The notes beneath the pieces were generated by a model. The model had not been told where the DNA came from and ran no database searches. It was given only the letters and a program-made list of their open reading frames with translations. Position numbers and translations under genes: made by a program. This document shows positions 26,410 through 34,576 of a stretch of DNA of 64,000 nucleotides, in pieces (the stretch's first letter is position 1; every line of letters starts with the position of its first letter). Source of the DNA: CAWIJJ01 sp963836425 (GTDB taxonomy: Bacteria; Acidobacteriota; Terriglobia; Bryobacterales; Bryobacteraceae); NCBI GenBank assembly GCA_963836425.1, contig CAWIJJ010000020.1:62001-126000 (forward strand). Direction: 5' to 3'.

Positions 26410-26790
26410 ATGCCCAAAATTCTTGTAGTGGAAGACAATGAACTGAATCGCGACATGCTGACCCGCCGTCTCAACCGCAAGGGCTTTGAGACCCTCGTCG
26501 CCGTCGACGGCCGCGAAGGTGTCGCCATGGCCCGCAGCCGGCATCCCGATCTCATCCTGATGGACATGAGCCTGCCTGTCCTCGACGGGTGGGAGGCGAC
26601 CCGTCAAATTAAGTCTGCACCAGAAACCTGCTCCATTCCCGTTATCGCCCTCACCGCTCACGCCATGGCGGGCGACCGCGAACGTGCGATGGCTGCGGGG
26701 TGTGATGATTACGACACTAAGCCCGTGGAGTTTCCCGCGCTTCTCGGTAAGATTGAGGCGTTGCTGGCGCAATCCGCCTCTCGCCCCTGA
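26410..26790 (+). CDS. Single-domain response regulator
   Basis: A 126-residue stand-alone receiver starting at ATG 26410. Key residues are VVEDNELN, the phospho-acceptor Asp in ILMDMSLPVLDGW, the Thr in IALTAHA and the Lys in DTKPVEF. It has no output domain, so it may relay phosphate between kinases. Its stop lies three bases before the next ATG at 26794, indicating an operon with the hybrid kinase. Confidence 0.92.
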   Translation: MPKILVVEDNELNRDMLTRRLNRKGFETLVAVDGREGVAMARSRHPDLILMDMSLPVLDGWEATRQIKSAPETCSIPVIALTAHAMAGDRERAMAAGCDDYDTKPVEFPALLGKIEALLAQSASRP

Positions 26791-26793
26791 ATC

Positions 26794-27063
26794 ATGGCCG
26801 ATACAACCGCCGACCTCGTTCCTTTCGAAGCTTTACTGGAATCCACCAATGAAGGCCTCTACGGCATCGACCTCCAGGGCCGCTGCACTTTCCTGAACCG
26901 CGCCGGCGCCGCAAATGCTCGGCTACACCCGCTTCGAGGTGCTGGGCCGCAACATGCACCGCCTGATCCATCATTCGCACGCCGACAAGTCGCCGTATCC
27001 AGAGGAGGAGTGTCCGATCCGTCGCGCCGTGATCAGTGGAGAAGCCGCCCGCGTCGAGGATGA
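26794..27063 (+). pseudogene. N-terminal PAS segment of the frameshifted hybrid kinase
   Basis: From ATG 26794 this frame reads as the start of a PAS domain (ESTNEGLYGIDLQGRCTFLN followed by RAGA), then loses sense at about 26908-26912. Dropping one base there gives RAGA-QMLGYTRFEVLGRN, joining the 26915-29614 frame inside a canonical PAS sequence. The remainder up to 27063 is out-of-frame text rich in Arg/Pro. I treat it as the 5' end of a single gene covering 26794-29614. Confidence 0.75.
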
Positions 27064-29614
27064 GGTTCTCTGGCGCAAAGACGGCACCTCATTTGCCGCC
27101 GAATATTCCGCCTCGCCCATCTTGCAGGCAGGCTCCATTCGCGGAGCCGTGATCACCTTCACCGACATCACCACGCGCAAGCAGCAGGAGCGCCGCATTC
27201 GGGTGCAGCACGATGTCAGCCGCGTGATGGCGGAAGCCGCATCGTTGGAAGACGCCTCGCCGCGCATCCTCGCCGCTATCTGCGAGGACCTCGGATGGGA
27301 ACTGGCGGTCATGTGGCGGGTGGACCGCCGGCGAGCCGTGCTGCGCGCGCGCAGCATCTTCAGCGCCGCCCAATGGGATTCGTCCGATTTCGAACAGGTC
27401 ACCCGCGAGATGACTCTGCCTCGCGGTTCCGGCCTGCCCGGCCGCGTCTGGCTGGAAGGCAAGCCTCTGTGGGCCGCTAACCTCGACGAAGATTCCGACG
27501 TCTCGCCCCTCCGCCTGCGCGCTCTCGGCGACCTCCGCTGCCTGCTGGCCTTTCCCGTTCGAAGCAACCGCCGCGTCACCGGCGTGCTCGAGTTTTTTTC
27601 ACGGGAATGCCGCCGGCCCGATGAAGACCTGCTCCGCGCCGTTTCCACTCTCGGCAACCAGATTGGCGAGTTCATCGAACGTGCACAGGCCGAGGAAGAA
27701 CTGCGCGTTCGCGACCGCGCCATCTCCTCCAGCAGCAACGGCATCATCATTACCGACGCCGCCCAGCCCGACAATCCCGTCGTCTACGTCAACCCCGCCT
27801 TTGAGAGGCTCACCGGCTACACATTTGAAGAAGCTACCGGCCGGAATTGCCGCTTCCTTCAGGGCGCCGAAACCGATCCGCAAGCCCTCGACAAGATCCG
27901 CGAAGCCATCGCCAACCGGCAGGAAATCAACGTCGTCCTCCTCAATTACCGCAAGGATGGCACTCCGTTCTGGAACGACCTGACCATCGCTCCGGTCCGC
28001 GACGACGCCGGCAACGTCACCCACTTTGTCGGCGTTCAGAACGACGTCACCGACCGCAAGCACGCCGAAGAGGACCTCCGCGCCGCCAAAGAAGGCGCCG
28101 AGGTGGCCAGCCGCGCCAAGAGCCAGTTCCTCGCCAACATGAGCCATGAGCTGCGCACTCCGCTCAATGCCATCATCGGGTATAGCGAAATGCTCCAGGA
28201 GCAGGTCGAGGACATGGAGCTTCCCGAACTGCGCCCCGACCTTTCCAAAATCCACCACGCCGGCAAGCACCTGCTCTCTCTCATCAATGACATCCTCGAT
28301 CTCTCCAAAATCGAGGCCGGCAAGATGGACCTCTACCTCGAATCGTTTGAAATCGCGCGCATGGTTCACGACGTCGTGGCCACCATTCAGCCCCTGGTGG
28401 ACAAAAAAGGAAACCGTCTGGATGTTCGGGTCGAAGATGGATTGCCTCCGATGCACGCCGACCTCACCAAGGTCCGCCAAAGCCTCTTCAACCTGCTTTC
28501 GAACGCCTCCAAATTTACTGAAAACGGACGCATCGAACTGGATGTCCGCCGCGACGGCTCCTTCGTCGAGTTCCACATCGGCGACACCGGCATCGGGATG
28601 ACGCCCGAACAGGTCTCCAAACTGTTTGAGGCTTTTGTGCAGGCCGATCGCTCCACCACCCGCAAGTTCGGTGGGACCGGTCTCGGACTCGCCATCACCC
28701 GCCGGTTCTGCCGCATGATGGGCGGGGATGTCACCGTGGAGAGCGAGGCCGGCAAAGGGTCCGAGTTCACCATCCGGCTGCCTTTGCACGCGGAAATGGC
28801 GAGTCCGACGGGCGACGCACCGGCCGAGACCGAGGTCGAGACTCGCCCTGTCCGGCCGCGCTCCGGAACCGTGCTCGTGATCGATGACGATCCGGCGGCC
28901 CGCGACCTGATGAAGCGTTACCTCGCCCGCGAAGGCTTTCGCGCCGTCACCGCCGATAGCGGCGAGGAAGGCCTGCGCCTCGCCCGCGCCATACGCCCCA
29001 ATGTCATCACCCTGGATGTGATGATGCCCAAAATGGACGGGTGGGCCGTGCTCCAGCAGCTGAAGTCGGATAACGCCCTCCGTGAAATCCCCGTAATCAT
29101 GGTCACCATCGTCGACGATCGCAATCTCGGCTACACCCTCGGCGCCGCCGAGTACATGACCAAGCCCATCGACCGTGAGCACCTCGGCGCCATCCTCAAC
29201 CGCTACCGCTGCTCCGCGCCACCCTGTCCGGTGCTTCTCATCGAGGACGATGAGACCACCCGCGGCATGATGTGCAGCATGTTGCAGCGCGAGGGCTGGC
29301 GCGTCATCGAAGCCGGCAATGGCCGCGAGGGCCTGGACCGGGTTCGCGAGGCTACACCCGATGTCATCCTCCTCGACCTCATGATGCCCGAGATGGACGG
29401 CTTCGCTTTTATCATCGAGCTGCGCCGCAATGAAAAATGGCGCAACATCCCCATCGTCGTGATCACCGCCAAGGAGCTCACGGCCGAAGATCGCCGCCGC
29501 CTCAACGGGTCCGTTGAAAAGGTTCTGCTCAAGGGCGCCTACGACCGCGAGGAGTTGCTCGCCAAGGTGCGCGACCTGGTCTCCGCCTGCCTCCCCGCCG
29601 AGACTCCGCGATAA
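26915..29614 (+). CDS. PAS-GAF-PAS hybrid histidine kinase with two receivers (5' end frameshifted)
   Basis: The 899-residue main frame starts inside a PAS domain at an internal ATG (MLGYTRFEV). Residues 1-65 complete PAS 1 (ending ITFTDITTRK), residues 75-225 are a GAF domain, and residues 235-350 are a second PAS with a LOV-like GRNCRFLQG motif. HisKA has its H-box at SHELRTPLNA (His411), followed by HATPase to about 600 (IGDTGIGM, GGTGLGLAI). Two receivers follow (Asp near 700 and 819, in LDVMMPKMDG and LLDLMMPEMDG). The LOV-like Cys suggests blue-light or redox sensing, which is an inference. The protein is cytoplasmic. Confidence 0.88.
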   Translation: MLGYTRFEVLGRNMHRLIHHSHADKSPYPEEECPIRRAVISGEAARVEDEVLWRKDGTSFAAEYSASPILQAGSIRGAVITFTDITTRKQQERRIRVQHDVSRVMAEAASLEDASPRILAAICEDLGWELAVMWRVDRRRAVLRARSIFSAAQWDSSDFEQVTREMTLPRGSGLPGRVWLEGKPLWAANLDEDSDVSPLRLRALGDLRCLLAFPVRSNRRVTGVLEFFSRECRRPDEDLLRAVSTLGNQIGEFIERAQAEEELRVRDRAISSSSNGIIITDAAQPDNPVVYVNPAFERLTGYTFEEATGRNCRFLQGAETDPQALDKIREAIANRQEINVVLLNYRKDGTPFWNDLTIAPVRDDAGNVTHFVGVQNDVTDRKHAEEDLRAAKEGAEVASRAKSQFLANMSHELRTPLNAIIGYSEMLQEQVEDMELPELRPDLSKIHHAGKHLLSLINDILDLSKIEAGKMDLYLESFEIARMVHDVVATIQPLVDKKGNRLDVRVEDGLPPMHADLTKVRQSLFNLLSNASKFTENGRIELDVRRDGSFVEFHIGDTGIGMTPEQVSKLFEAFVQADRSTTRKFGGTGLGLAITRRFCRMMGGDVTVESEAGKGSEFTIRLPLHAEMASPTGDAPAETEVETRPVRPRSGTVLVIDDDPAARDLMKRYLAREGFRAVTADSGEEGLRLARAIRPNVITLDVMMPKMDGWAVLQQLKSDNALREIPVIMVTIVDDRNLGYTLGAAEYMTKPIDREHLGAILNRYRCSAPPCPVLLIEDDETTRGMMCSMLQREGWRVIEAGNGREGLDRVREATPDVILLDLMMPEMDGFAFIIELRRNEKWRNIPIVVITAKELTAEDRRRLNGSVEKVLLKGAYDREELLAKVRDLVSACLPAETPR

Positions 29615-29694
29615 CGCTCGCCTGCGCGTGACCCGCAGGTAACTCCCTTATCCCTCCGGCACTTACCCGAGGGCTTCAGCGTTCCTGATCCGGA

Positions 29695-29724
29695 ATTCGC
29701 GGTAACGGTAAAGTCTGCTACAAT
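29695..29724 (+). promoter_or_regulatory. Candidate promoter before the basic-tailed protein gene
   Basis: In the 210-bp gap after the hybrid kinase, TGCTACAAT (TACAAT at 29719-29724 with an extended -10 TGN) follows a weak TTCGCG-like -35 at about 17 bases. It lies about 100 bases upstream of the ATG at 29825. Nothing else is recognised in this gap. Confidence 0.35.
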
Positions 29725-29824
29725 AAAGACATCCCAATCTACCGATCCAGCTTGCACCTCCCGCAGCTCAGTATTCCGGACGCTGGATCAACGCAGTCCG
29801 AAGAAAGGAACGAGAGTTCGATTC

Positions 29825-30337
29825 ATGCTATTTGAAAGCACTACGGTTTTATTGCGCAGTATTGTCAATGCTCTACAGACCGGAGACGAAGCGAAATGGG
29901 ATGACACGCTCCAATCGGGCAACCAATCTCTTTACGAGCTGCACCAGATGTCCCGCCCCTCGAACCGCGTCGCCCGGGGCGACGGCAAATCCAAATTCCC
30001 CACCACTGCATTGCCCACCGAACGCGCGGTTCGTGCGATTCCGCACGTTAAGACCATGATGAGCGCTATTCGGAGTCGCGATCAGGAAAGAGCGGTGCGG
30101 GAAGGGTGCGCAGCCATCAATGCCATGAACGGCAGTGTTCCGGTGCCGGCCCCAGTGGCGGTTCCGGTGGCAGCTCCGGTGCCGGTGCCGGCTCCGGCTC
30201 CGGCTCCATCTCCCGCCGCGCGTGAAGCGGCTCCTGTATCGGTCAGGCGTTCCGTCAAAGCGCGGGTCGTAGCCAAAAAACGGCCGGTTTCGCCTAAATC
30301 AAGATCGGGCCGGGTCTTGGCTGCAGGTTCGAAGTAA
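29825..30337 (+). CDS. Uncharacterised protein with Pro/Ala/Val linker and basic tail
   Basis: A 170-residue protein I cannot assign. Residues 1-100 are helical and hydrophilic (LLRSIVNALQTGDEAKWDD, then a Glu/Arg-rich helix). Residues 104-140 form a Pro-Ala-Val repeat (PVPAPVAVPVAAPVPVPAPA). The last 30 residues are strongly basic (SVKARVVAKKRPVSPKSRSG), like histone-H1-type tails. There is no signal peptide. A DNA- or RNA-binding role is a guess from composition. A terminator follows 20 bases after the stop. Confidence 0.65.
   Translation: MLFESTTVLLRSIVNALQTGDEAKWDDTLQSGNQSLYELHQMSRPSNRVARGDGKSKFPTTALPTERAVRAIPHVKTMMSAIRSRDQERAVREGCAAINAMNGSVPVPAPVAVPVAAPVPVPAPAPAPSPAAREAAPVSVRRSVKARVVAKKRPVSPKSRSGRVLAAGSK
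30138..30216 (+). repeat. Low-complexity CCGGTGCCGGCTC-type repeat
   Basis: Imperfect tandem copies of CCGGTG, CCGGCTC and GGTTCCGGTGGC encode the Pro/Ala/Val linker of the surrounding gene. The tract is a likely site of length variation by slippage. Confidence 0.7.
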
Positions 30338-30357
30338 CGATCGAGACAGACAGTCCG

Positions 30358-30409
30358 AAGGGCAGAGTGGGCGTACCGCCGGTCCCGCCGCTCTGCCCTC
30401 TGCTTTTTT
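30358..30409 (+). terminator. Rho-independent terminator
   Basis: AGGGCAGAG (30359-30367) pairs with CTCTGCCCT (30391-30399); the loop itself is GC-rich and can form an inner stem. Six T residues follow at 30404-30409. It ends the 29825-30337 transcript. Confidence 0.75.
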
Positions 30410-30757
30410 GACTGACCCGACCTCGGTCGGATCTGCCGCCCTGCTGGGTTCTCCCCACGTAAATGGGCCCGTTATCTCCGTTCCGCCGGGGGAAACAGGC
30501 GCCACTCCTCGCAGTTGGTACCGGTCTAAGCGGCTCATCCCATAATAACCGTGCCAACCGGAAGCGTTGCCGAGCCGCAGCAGCGGTTGTCCGGAACCGC
30601 GCTACCGCTGTTGGGATCCCGTAAACCACTGGGACCTTAATAAACCAAAGTATACTTGAACGCTTTCACAGTGTTCGTCTAGGCTCACCTCTAGGAACCG
30701 GGCCGCGGCTTACAGGCAGCCGGTGGCACGACCCGTGGCCCGAACCCTGGAGGTTTT
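30410..30757. other. Gene-free stretch of about 350 bp before the Tad-like operon
   Basis: No convincing reading frame is present. TATACT at 30651-30656 is the best -10-like element but lacks a clear -35. The last 80 bases contain GC-rich complementary segments and end with GGAGG (30748-30752), the ribosome site of the next gene. I tested it by eye for tRNA, SRP RNA and c-di-GMP riboswitch cores and saw none. Confidence 0.4.
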
Positions 30758-31261
30758 GTGTCGAGAGTCCCGAGGTCCCTGCGTCAGCGCGGTTCACAAA
30801 CAATCGAGATGGGGCTTTGCCTGATGCCATTCCTTGGCTTGCTATTCCTCATTGTGAGCCTGGCTTGGGCGATCTATACAAAAGCCAGCTTACAACATGC
30901 TGTAGCAGAGGGAGTGCGTTACGCAATCACCAGCCAGACTATGCCGGGAAAGGGGCAGGACGCCTCAATCAAGACGATTGTACAGAGAGGTGCCCTGGGA
31001 CTCTTAAACGGCTCAAACATCTCTAAGATCACAATTCAATATTACGTTGTCGACAACGCACTAGGAACACTTACAAAAACGAACAGCAATCTAGGCGGTA
31101 ACATCGTTGAAGTTTCTGTGGATGGCTACACGGCTAACCCCCTTTTCCCCATCCTGAGTTGGGCTGCCGGAACGCGTGCGACCAATATTCCCATGGCTTT
31201 CACTGTCCGCGCATCCGACCGCATGGAGGGCTCGCCCGGAGGAATTCCGCCCCCGCGGTGA
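30758..31261 (+). CDS. TadE-like pilus assembly/secretion protein
   Basis: A 167-residue protein starting at GTG 30758 with GGAGG five bases upstream. The N-terminus RQRGSQTIEMGLCLMPFLGL followed by a hydrophobic helix is the TadE signature (RG-x-x-x-IE plus membrane segment), as in pseudopilin-like proteins processed or inserted by the Tad (Flp pilus) machinery. The rest is periplasmic. It is followed by a coupled gene (GTGA overlap at 31258-31261). Confidence 0.82.
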   Translation: MSRVPRSLRQRGSQTIEMGLCLMPFLGLLFLIVSLAWAIYTKASLQHAVAEGVRYAITSQTMPGKGQDASIKTIVQRGALGLLNGSNISKITIQYYVVDNALGTLTKTNSNLGGNIVEVSVDGYTANPLFPILSWAAGTRATNIPMAFTVRASDRMEGSPGGIPPPR

Positions 31262-31902
31262 TTTCGATAACGCTTATGGCTCGCACACGAAGGATCAATG
31301 AACACGGAAGCAGTGCTATTGAGTTCACTCTTTCTCTATTCGTTCTGATGCCACTGCTGATGGGCCTGTCGGTCGTGGGAACCAATCTGGTGAGGTCGAT
31401 CCAGGTAAACCAGTTCTGCCGCGATATCGCCCATATGTACGCATACGGCATTGACTTTTCACAACCAGGCAATCAAACACTCGTTGCTAAGCTGTCTCAG
31501 GGACTGAACGTCCGAAGCTCCGGAGGCGATGGTGTGGTCCTCTTATCCACCATAACCTATGTAGCCGCTACCGATTGTACGGGCGCGGGTCTCCTGGCAA
31601 ATACAACGAGCTGCCCCAACCTGAACCAAGCCGTCGTCGTTCGGCGGATTGTCGTCGGCAACTCCTCGCTATTGACCAGTCACTATGCAACGCCCAAATC
31701 GTCTATCGTGGACAGTGAGGGCAAAATTACCGCGGCGAATTACTTGAAAGACACCACCGTTCGCGCCAAGGGATTTACCGATATCATGGCGTTGACGTCC
31801 GGGCAATATGCCTATCTCACAGAGACGTATGTCGCCGCCCCCGACCTGGAGTGGAAGAATAACATGACTAGTACGGGTACCTATGCGTACAATATTTTCT
31901 GA
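31258..31902 (+). CDS. Second TadE-like protein
   Basis: Starting at GTG 31258, which overlaps the preceding stop, the protein has 214 residues; ATG 31276 is an alternative start. NEHGSSAIEFTLSLFVLMPL near the N-terminus gives the G-x-x-x-IEF membrane-helix pattern of TadE/TadF-like proteins. The remainder is a Thr/Ser-rich extracytoplasmic region with a possible disulphide pair. Its end overlaps the next start by 20 bp, so three genes form one translationally linked unit. Confidence 0.75.
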   Translation: MISITLMARTRRINEHGSSAIEFTLSLFVLMPLLMGLSVVGTNLVRSIQVNQFCRDIAHMYAYGIDFSQPGNQTLVAKLSQGLNVRSSGGDGVVLLSTITYVAATDCTGAGLLANTTSCPNLNQAVVVRRIVVGNSSLLTSHYATPKSSIVDSEGKITAANYLKDTTVRAKGFTDIMALTSGQYAYLTETYVAAPDLEWKNNMTSTGTYAYNIF

Positions 31903-33361
31903 ACGCCTGCGCAGGTTCGCTGCACGATGTGCCGCAAAGCCGTCGATCTGGAAGTCCCGCCGCGTCAAACAGCGTGGCAGTATCTTGCTGGTGATGACTA
32001 TGTCGGTCGCGACCCTGCTGATTCCTGCCGTCGGCCTGGCAGTGGACGGGACCATCATGTGGATGATCAAGCTCAAACTGCTTGCCGCTGTCGACTCCGC
32101 CGCCCTGGCCGGCGCTCGATCCCTCAGTACGGGTGTATCGATGTCCGTTCAGAAGACCTCTGCTGAAACGACCGCGGTAAAGTACTTCAATGCCAATCTG
32201 CCGGCTGGATATTGGGGAACCAGCCAGGTGACGGTTACCGCCCTTGCTGAAGAGACGGGATTCAAAACCCGGACCGTCACTGTGACAGGAACCGTCAGGA
32301 GTCCGCTTTATTTCATGCAGATCTTCGGCCTGCGCTCGCAGTTGATTGTCGCTAGCGGTCAGGCAACCCGTCGGGATGCCAATGTAATATTGGTTATTGA
32401 TCGCTCCGCGTCACTCGAGAACTCCGGGTCGTGCGTCCCCATGAAGGCGGCAGCTCAAGGGTTTGCCAACATGTTTGCCGAACAGCGCGATTACCTGGGG
32501 CTGGTTACATTCGCGTCCAGTTCGTACTACATGGACTATCCGATATCCACTACCTTCAAGTCCGCCTCGCCGTCATTATCGTCTACTATCAACAAAATCA
32601 CGTGCATCGGCGCAACGGACAGCGCTGCCGGTCTGTGGAACGGCTACACGGCGCTCGCCAATCTCAATCAGCCCGGCGCCTTGAATGTCATCGTCTTCTT
32701 TACGGACGGTCAGCCTACGGCCGTGACGGCCAGGTTTCCGATCAAGGGTACAAGTCCGTGCACCTCTCACACTAGTAAACTGGGCGTCCTGACGATGACC
32801 ACCACCCCCACCGCGTACGGCCTGCTCAACCTGTCAAATGGCGCCGTGCCGGTCGCCAACGATAACGTCGTTCAGACTGGCGACAATGGCTGCAAGTTCA
32901 AGACCAGTGGAGCCACGTACGTGGCCACGGATGTGGCGTCTATTCCCAATCTGGACTACTTTGGTAACAACACGAGGAGTGGCTATGCTACCCCTGTTAA
33001 CGCAAGCTTGACCGGCAGCGGCAACACCGACGCCACCAGCATTCAAAATGCTTCCATCAATGCTGCTGATGAAGCTGCCCGGCATATACGGAACGGCGAT
33101 CCTGTGACCGCGGTGACGCCTGGCGCTCCCGCGGGTGCTGTCGGGAAATCGTCCGCCGGCGTGATCATTTTCAGCATCGGTCTGGGCAATACCGCGGATC
33201 CACCGAATGCGACGTTTTTGAAACGGGTCGCGAATGATCCCGCCAGTCCAACCTTCGATCCCACTAAACCGGCCGGCGAGTATGTCTTCGCGCAGACTGC
33301 GGCCGATTTGGATGGCGCCTTTAAGAAAGTCGCCTCCGAGGTTCTCCGATTGTCGAAGTGA
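31883..33361 (+). CDS. TadG-like protein with von Willebrand factor A domain
   Basis: A 492-residue protein. Residues 30-60 hold the RGSILLVMTMSVATLLIPAV type TadG N-terminal membrane helix followed by LLAAVDSAALAGARSL. From about residue 168 a vWA domain begins with VILVIDRSASLENSG, containing the DxSxS metal-dependent adhesion motif, and includes VIVFFTDGQPT; it continues to the C-terminus with a long insertion. TadG-type proteins are tied to tight adherence and surface pili. No tad ATPase, platform or pilin gene is in the window. Confidence 0.82.
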   Translation: MRTIFSERLRRFAARCAAKPSIWKSRRVKQRGSILLVMTMSVATLLIPAVGLAVDGTIMWMIKLKLLAAVDSAALAGARSLSTGVSMSVQKTSAETTAVKYFNANLPAGYWGTSQVTVTALAEETGFKTRTVTVTGTVRSPLYFMQIFGLRSQLIVASGQATRRDANVILVIDRSASLENSGSCVPMKAAAQGFANMFAEQRDYLGLVTFASSSYYMDYPISTTFKSASPSLSSTINKITCIGATDSAAGLWNGYTALANLNQPGALNVIVFFTDGQPTAVTARFPIKGTSPCTSHTSKLGVLTMTTTPTAYGLLNLSNGAVPVANDNVVQTGDNGCKFKTSGATYVATDVASIPNLDYFGNNTRSGYATPVNASLTGSGNTDATSIQNASINAADEAARHIRNGDPVTAVTPGAPAGAVGKSSAGVIIFSIGLGNTADPPNATFLKRVANDPASPTFDPTKPAGEYVFAQTAADLDGAFKKVASEVLRLSK

Positions 33362-33459
33362 TCCCTACGGAACGCGAGCTTTCCCAGTTGGAAGAGCTGC
33401 ACAAATATGCCTTCCGCCTCCGCTTGATCGGTCCGCGCCGCGGTATTCTCGAAGCGTGA
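33358..33459 (+). other. Possible 33-codon coupled reading frame
   Basis: A GTG at 33358 overlaps the TadG-like stop (GTGA) and opens IPTERELSQLEELHKYAF and a further 15 residues before TGA. The overlap style matches the upstream genes and the amino acid usage looks coding, but no family is recognised. It may be a decayed gene end. Confidence 0.3.
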
Positions 33460-33495
33460 GAGTCCGCGGCCTTGGGCCGCTTCAGGAGACTGTCG

Positions 33496-34527
33496 GTGAA
33501 AACCTTTCTGCTTCTGCCGGCCGCGCTGCTGCTCGCCGCCACCGGTCTGCGCGCCGCCGATTACGCCATCGGCGCGGACCTTTCCTTTCTGAAACAGGCT
33601 GAAGACCGCGGCACCGTCTTCAAGGATGCCGGCCAGCCCAAACCCGGCCTCCAGATATTCAAGGATCACGGCTACAACTGGATCCGCCTGCGCCTCTTTC
33701 ATTCACCCACCCAGCTTCCCAACAACCTGGAGTACACCATCGCCCTGGCACAGGCGGCCAAAAAACTGGGGTTCAAGTTCCTGCTCGATTACCATTACTC
33801 CGATACCTGGGCAGACCCGGGCAAGCAGTTTATTCCCAAGGCCTGGGAAGGCATGTCGCACGACCAGATGGTAGCCGCGCTCTTTGAATACACCCGCGAC
33901 ACCATCGCGAAGTTCCGCGAGGCCGGAGTTCTGCCCGACATGGTGCAAATCGGTAACGAGATCACCAACGGGATGCTGTGGCCGGACGCCAAACTGCCCG
34001 AGCGGTGGGACCATTTCGCCGGTTTCATGAAGGCCGGCGTGGCGGGCGTCGAAGCAGGAAAGGGAAACGAACCGCGGCCGCGCATCATGGTCCACATCGA
34101 TAAAGGTGGAGACCGCCGCGCCACCAAAGCTTTCTTCGACAAACTGAATACTTACAACCTGAACTACGATGTGATCGGCCAATCTTACTATCCCTGGTGG
34201 CACGGCACCCTCCTCGACTTACGCGAGAACCTCGCTTTCATGGTGCATGCTTACGACAAGGACATCATGGTCGTCGAGGCGGCCTATAACTACAGGCCGG
34301 CCGAGTACCGCAACAAACCGGCTCCGTTCCCCGAAACGCCGGAAGGGCAGCGCGAATTCTGGGACGAGTTGAACCGCGTGGTCATGGCCACCCCCGATGG
34401 CCGCGGCAAGGGCCTCTTCTGGTGGGAGCCCGCTGTGGCCGGCGGGCGCGGCAGTCGCGTGTTCTTCGACCAGGACAACAACGCCCTGCCGGTAATCAAC
34501 GTGTTCGACCGCTGGACTCGAAAATGA
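33496..34527 (+). CDS. GH53 arabinogalactan endo-beta-1,4-galactanase
   Basis: A 343-residue secreted enzyme. GTG 33496 is chosen for the AGGAG at 33483-33487 and because it gives a clean signal peptide (MKTFLLLPAALLLAATGLRA). GH53 features are IGADLSFLKQ, WIRLRLFHSP, LDYHYSDTWADPGKQ, the acid/base Glu in QIGNEITNGMLWP (about residue 155) and the nucleophile Glu in VVEAAYNY (about 261), ending FWWEPAV. It hydrolyses beta-1,4-galactan side chains of pectin outside the cytoplasm. It opens a polysaccharide-related region extending to 41811. Confidence 0.93.
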   Translation: MKTFLLLPAALLLAATGLRAADYAIGADLSFLKQAEDRGTVFKDAGQPKPGLQIFKDHGYNWIRLRLFHSPTQLPNNLEYTIALAQAAKKLGFKFLLDYHYSDTWADPGKQFIPKAWEGMSHDQMVAALFEYTRDTIAKFREAGVLPDMVQIGNEITNGMLWPDAKLPERWDHFAGFMKAGVAGVEAGKGNEPRPRIMVHIDKGGDRRATKAFFDKLNTYNLNYDVIGQSYYPWWHGTLLDLRENLAFMVHAYDKDIMVVEAAYNYRPAEYRNKPAPFPETPEGQREFWDELNRVVMATPDGRGKGLFWWEPAVAGGRGSRVFFDQDNNALPVINVFDRWTRK

Positions 34528-34576
34528 AACTCACTCCGGCCCTGCTCGCCGGCGGCGGGTATTTCCCCGCTGAGTC

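Noticed and set aside
27599..29182. 527-codon minus-strand frame opposite the hybrid kinase
   Set aside because: Antisense shadow; the kinase domains on the plus strand are unambiguous.
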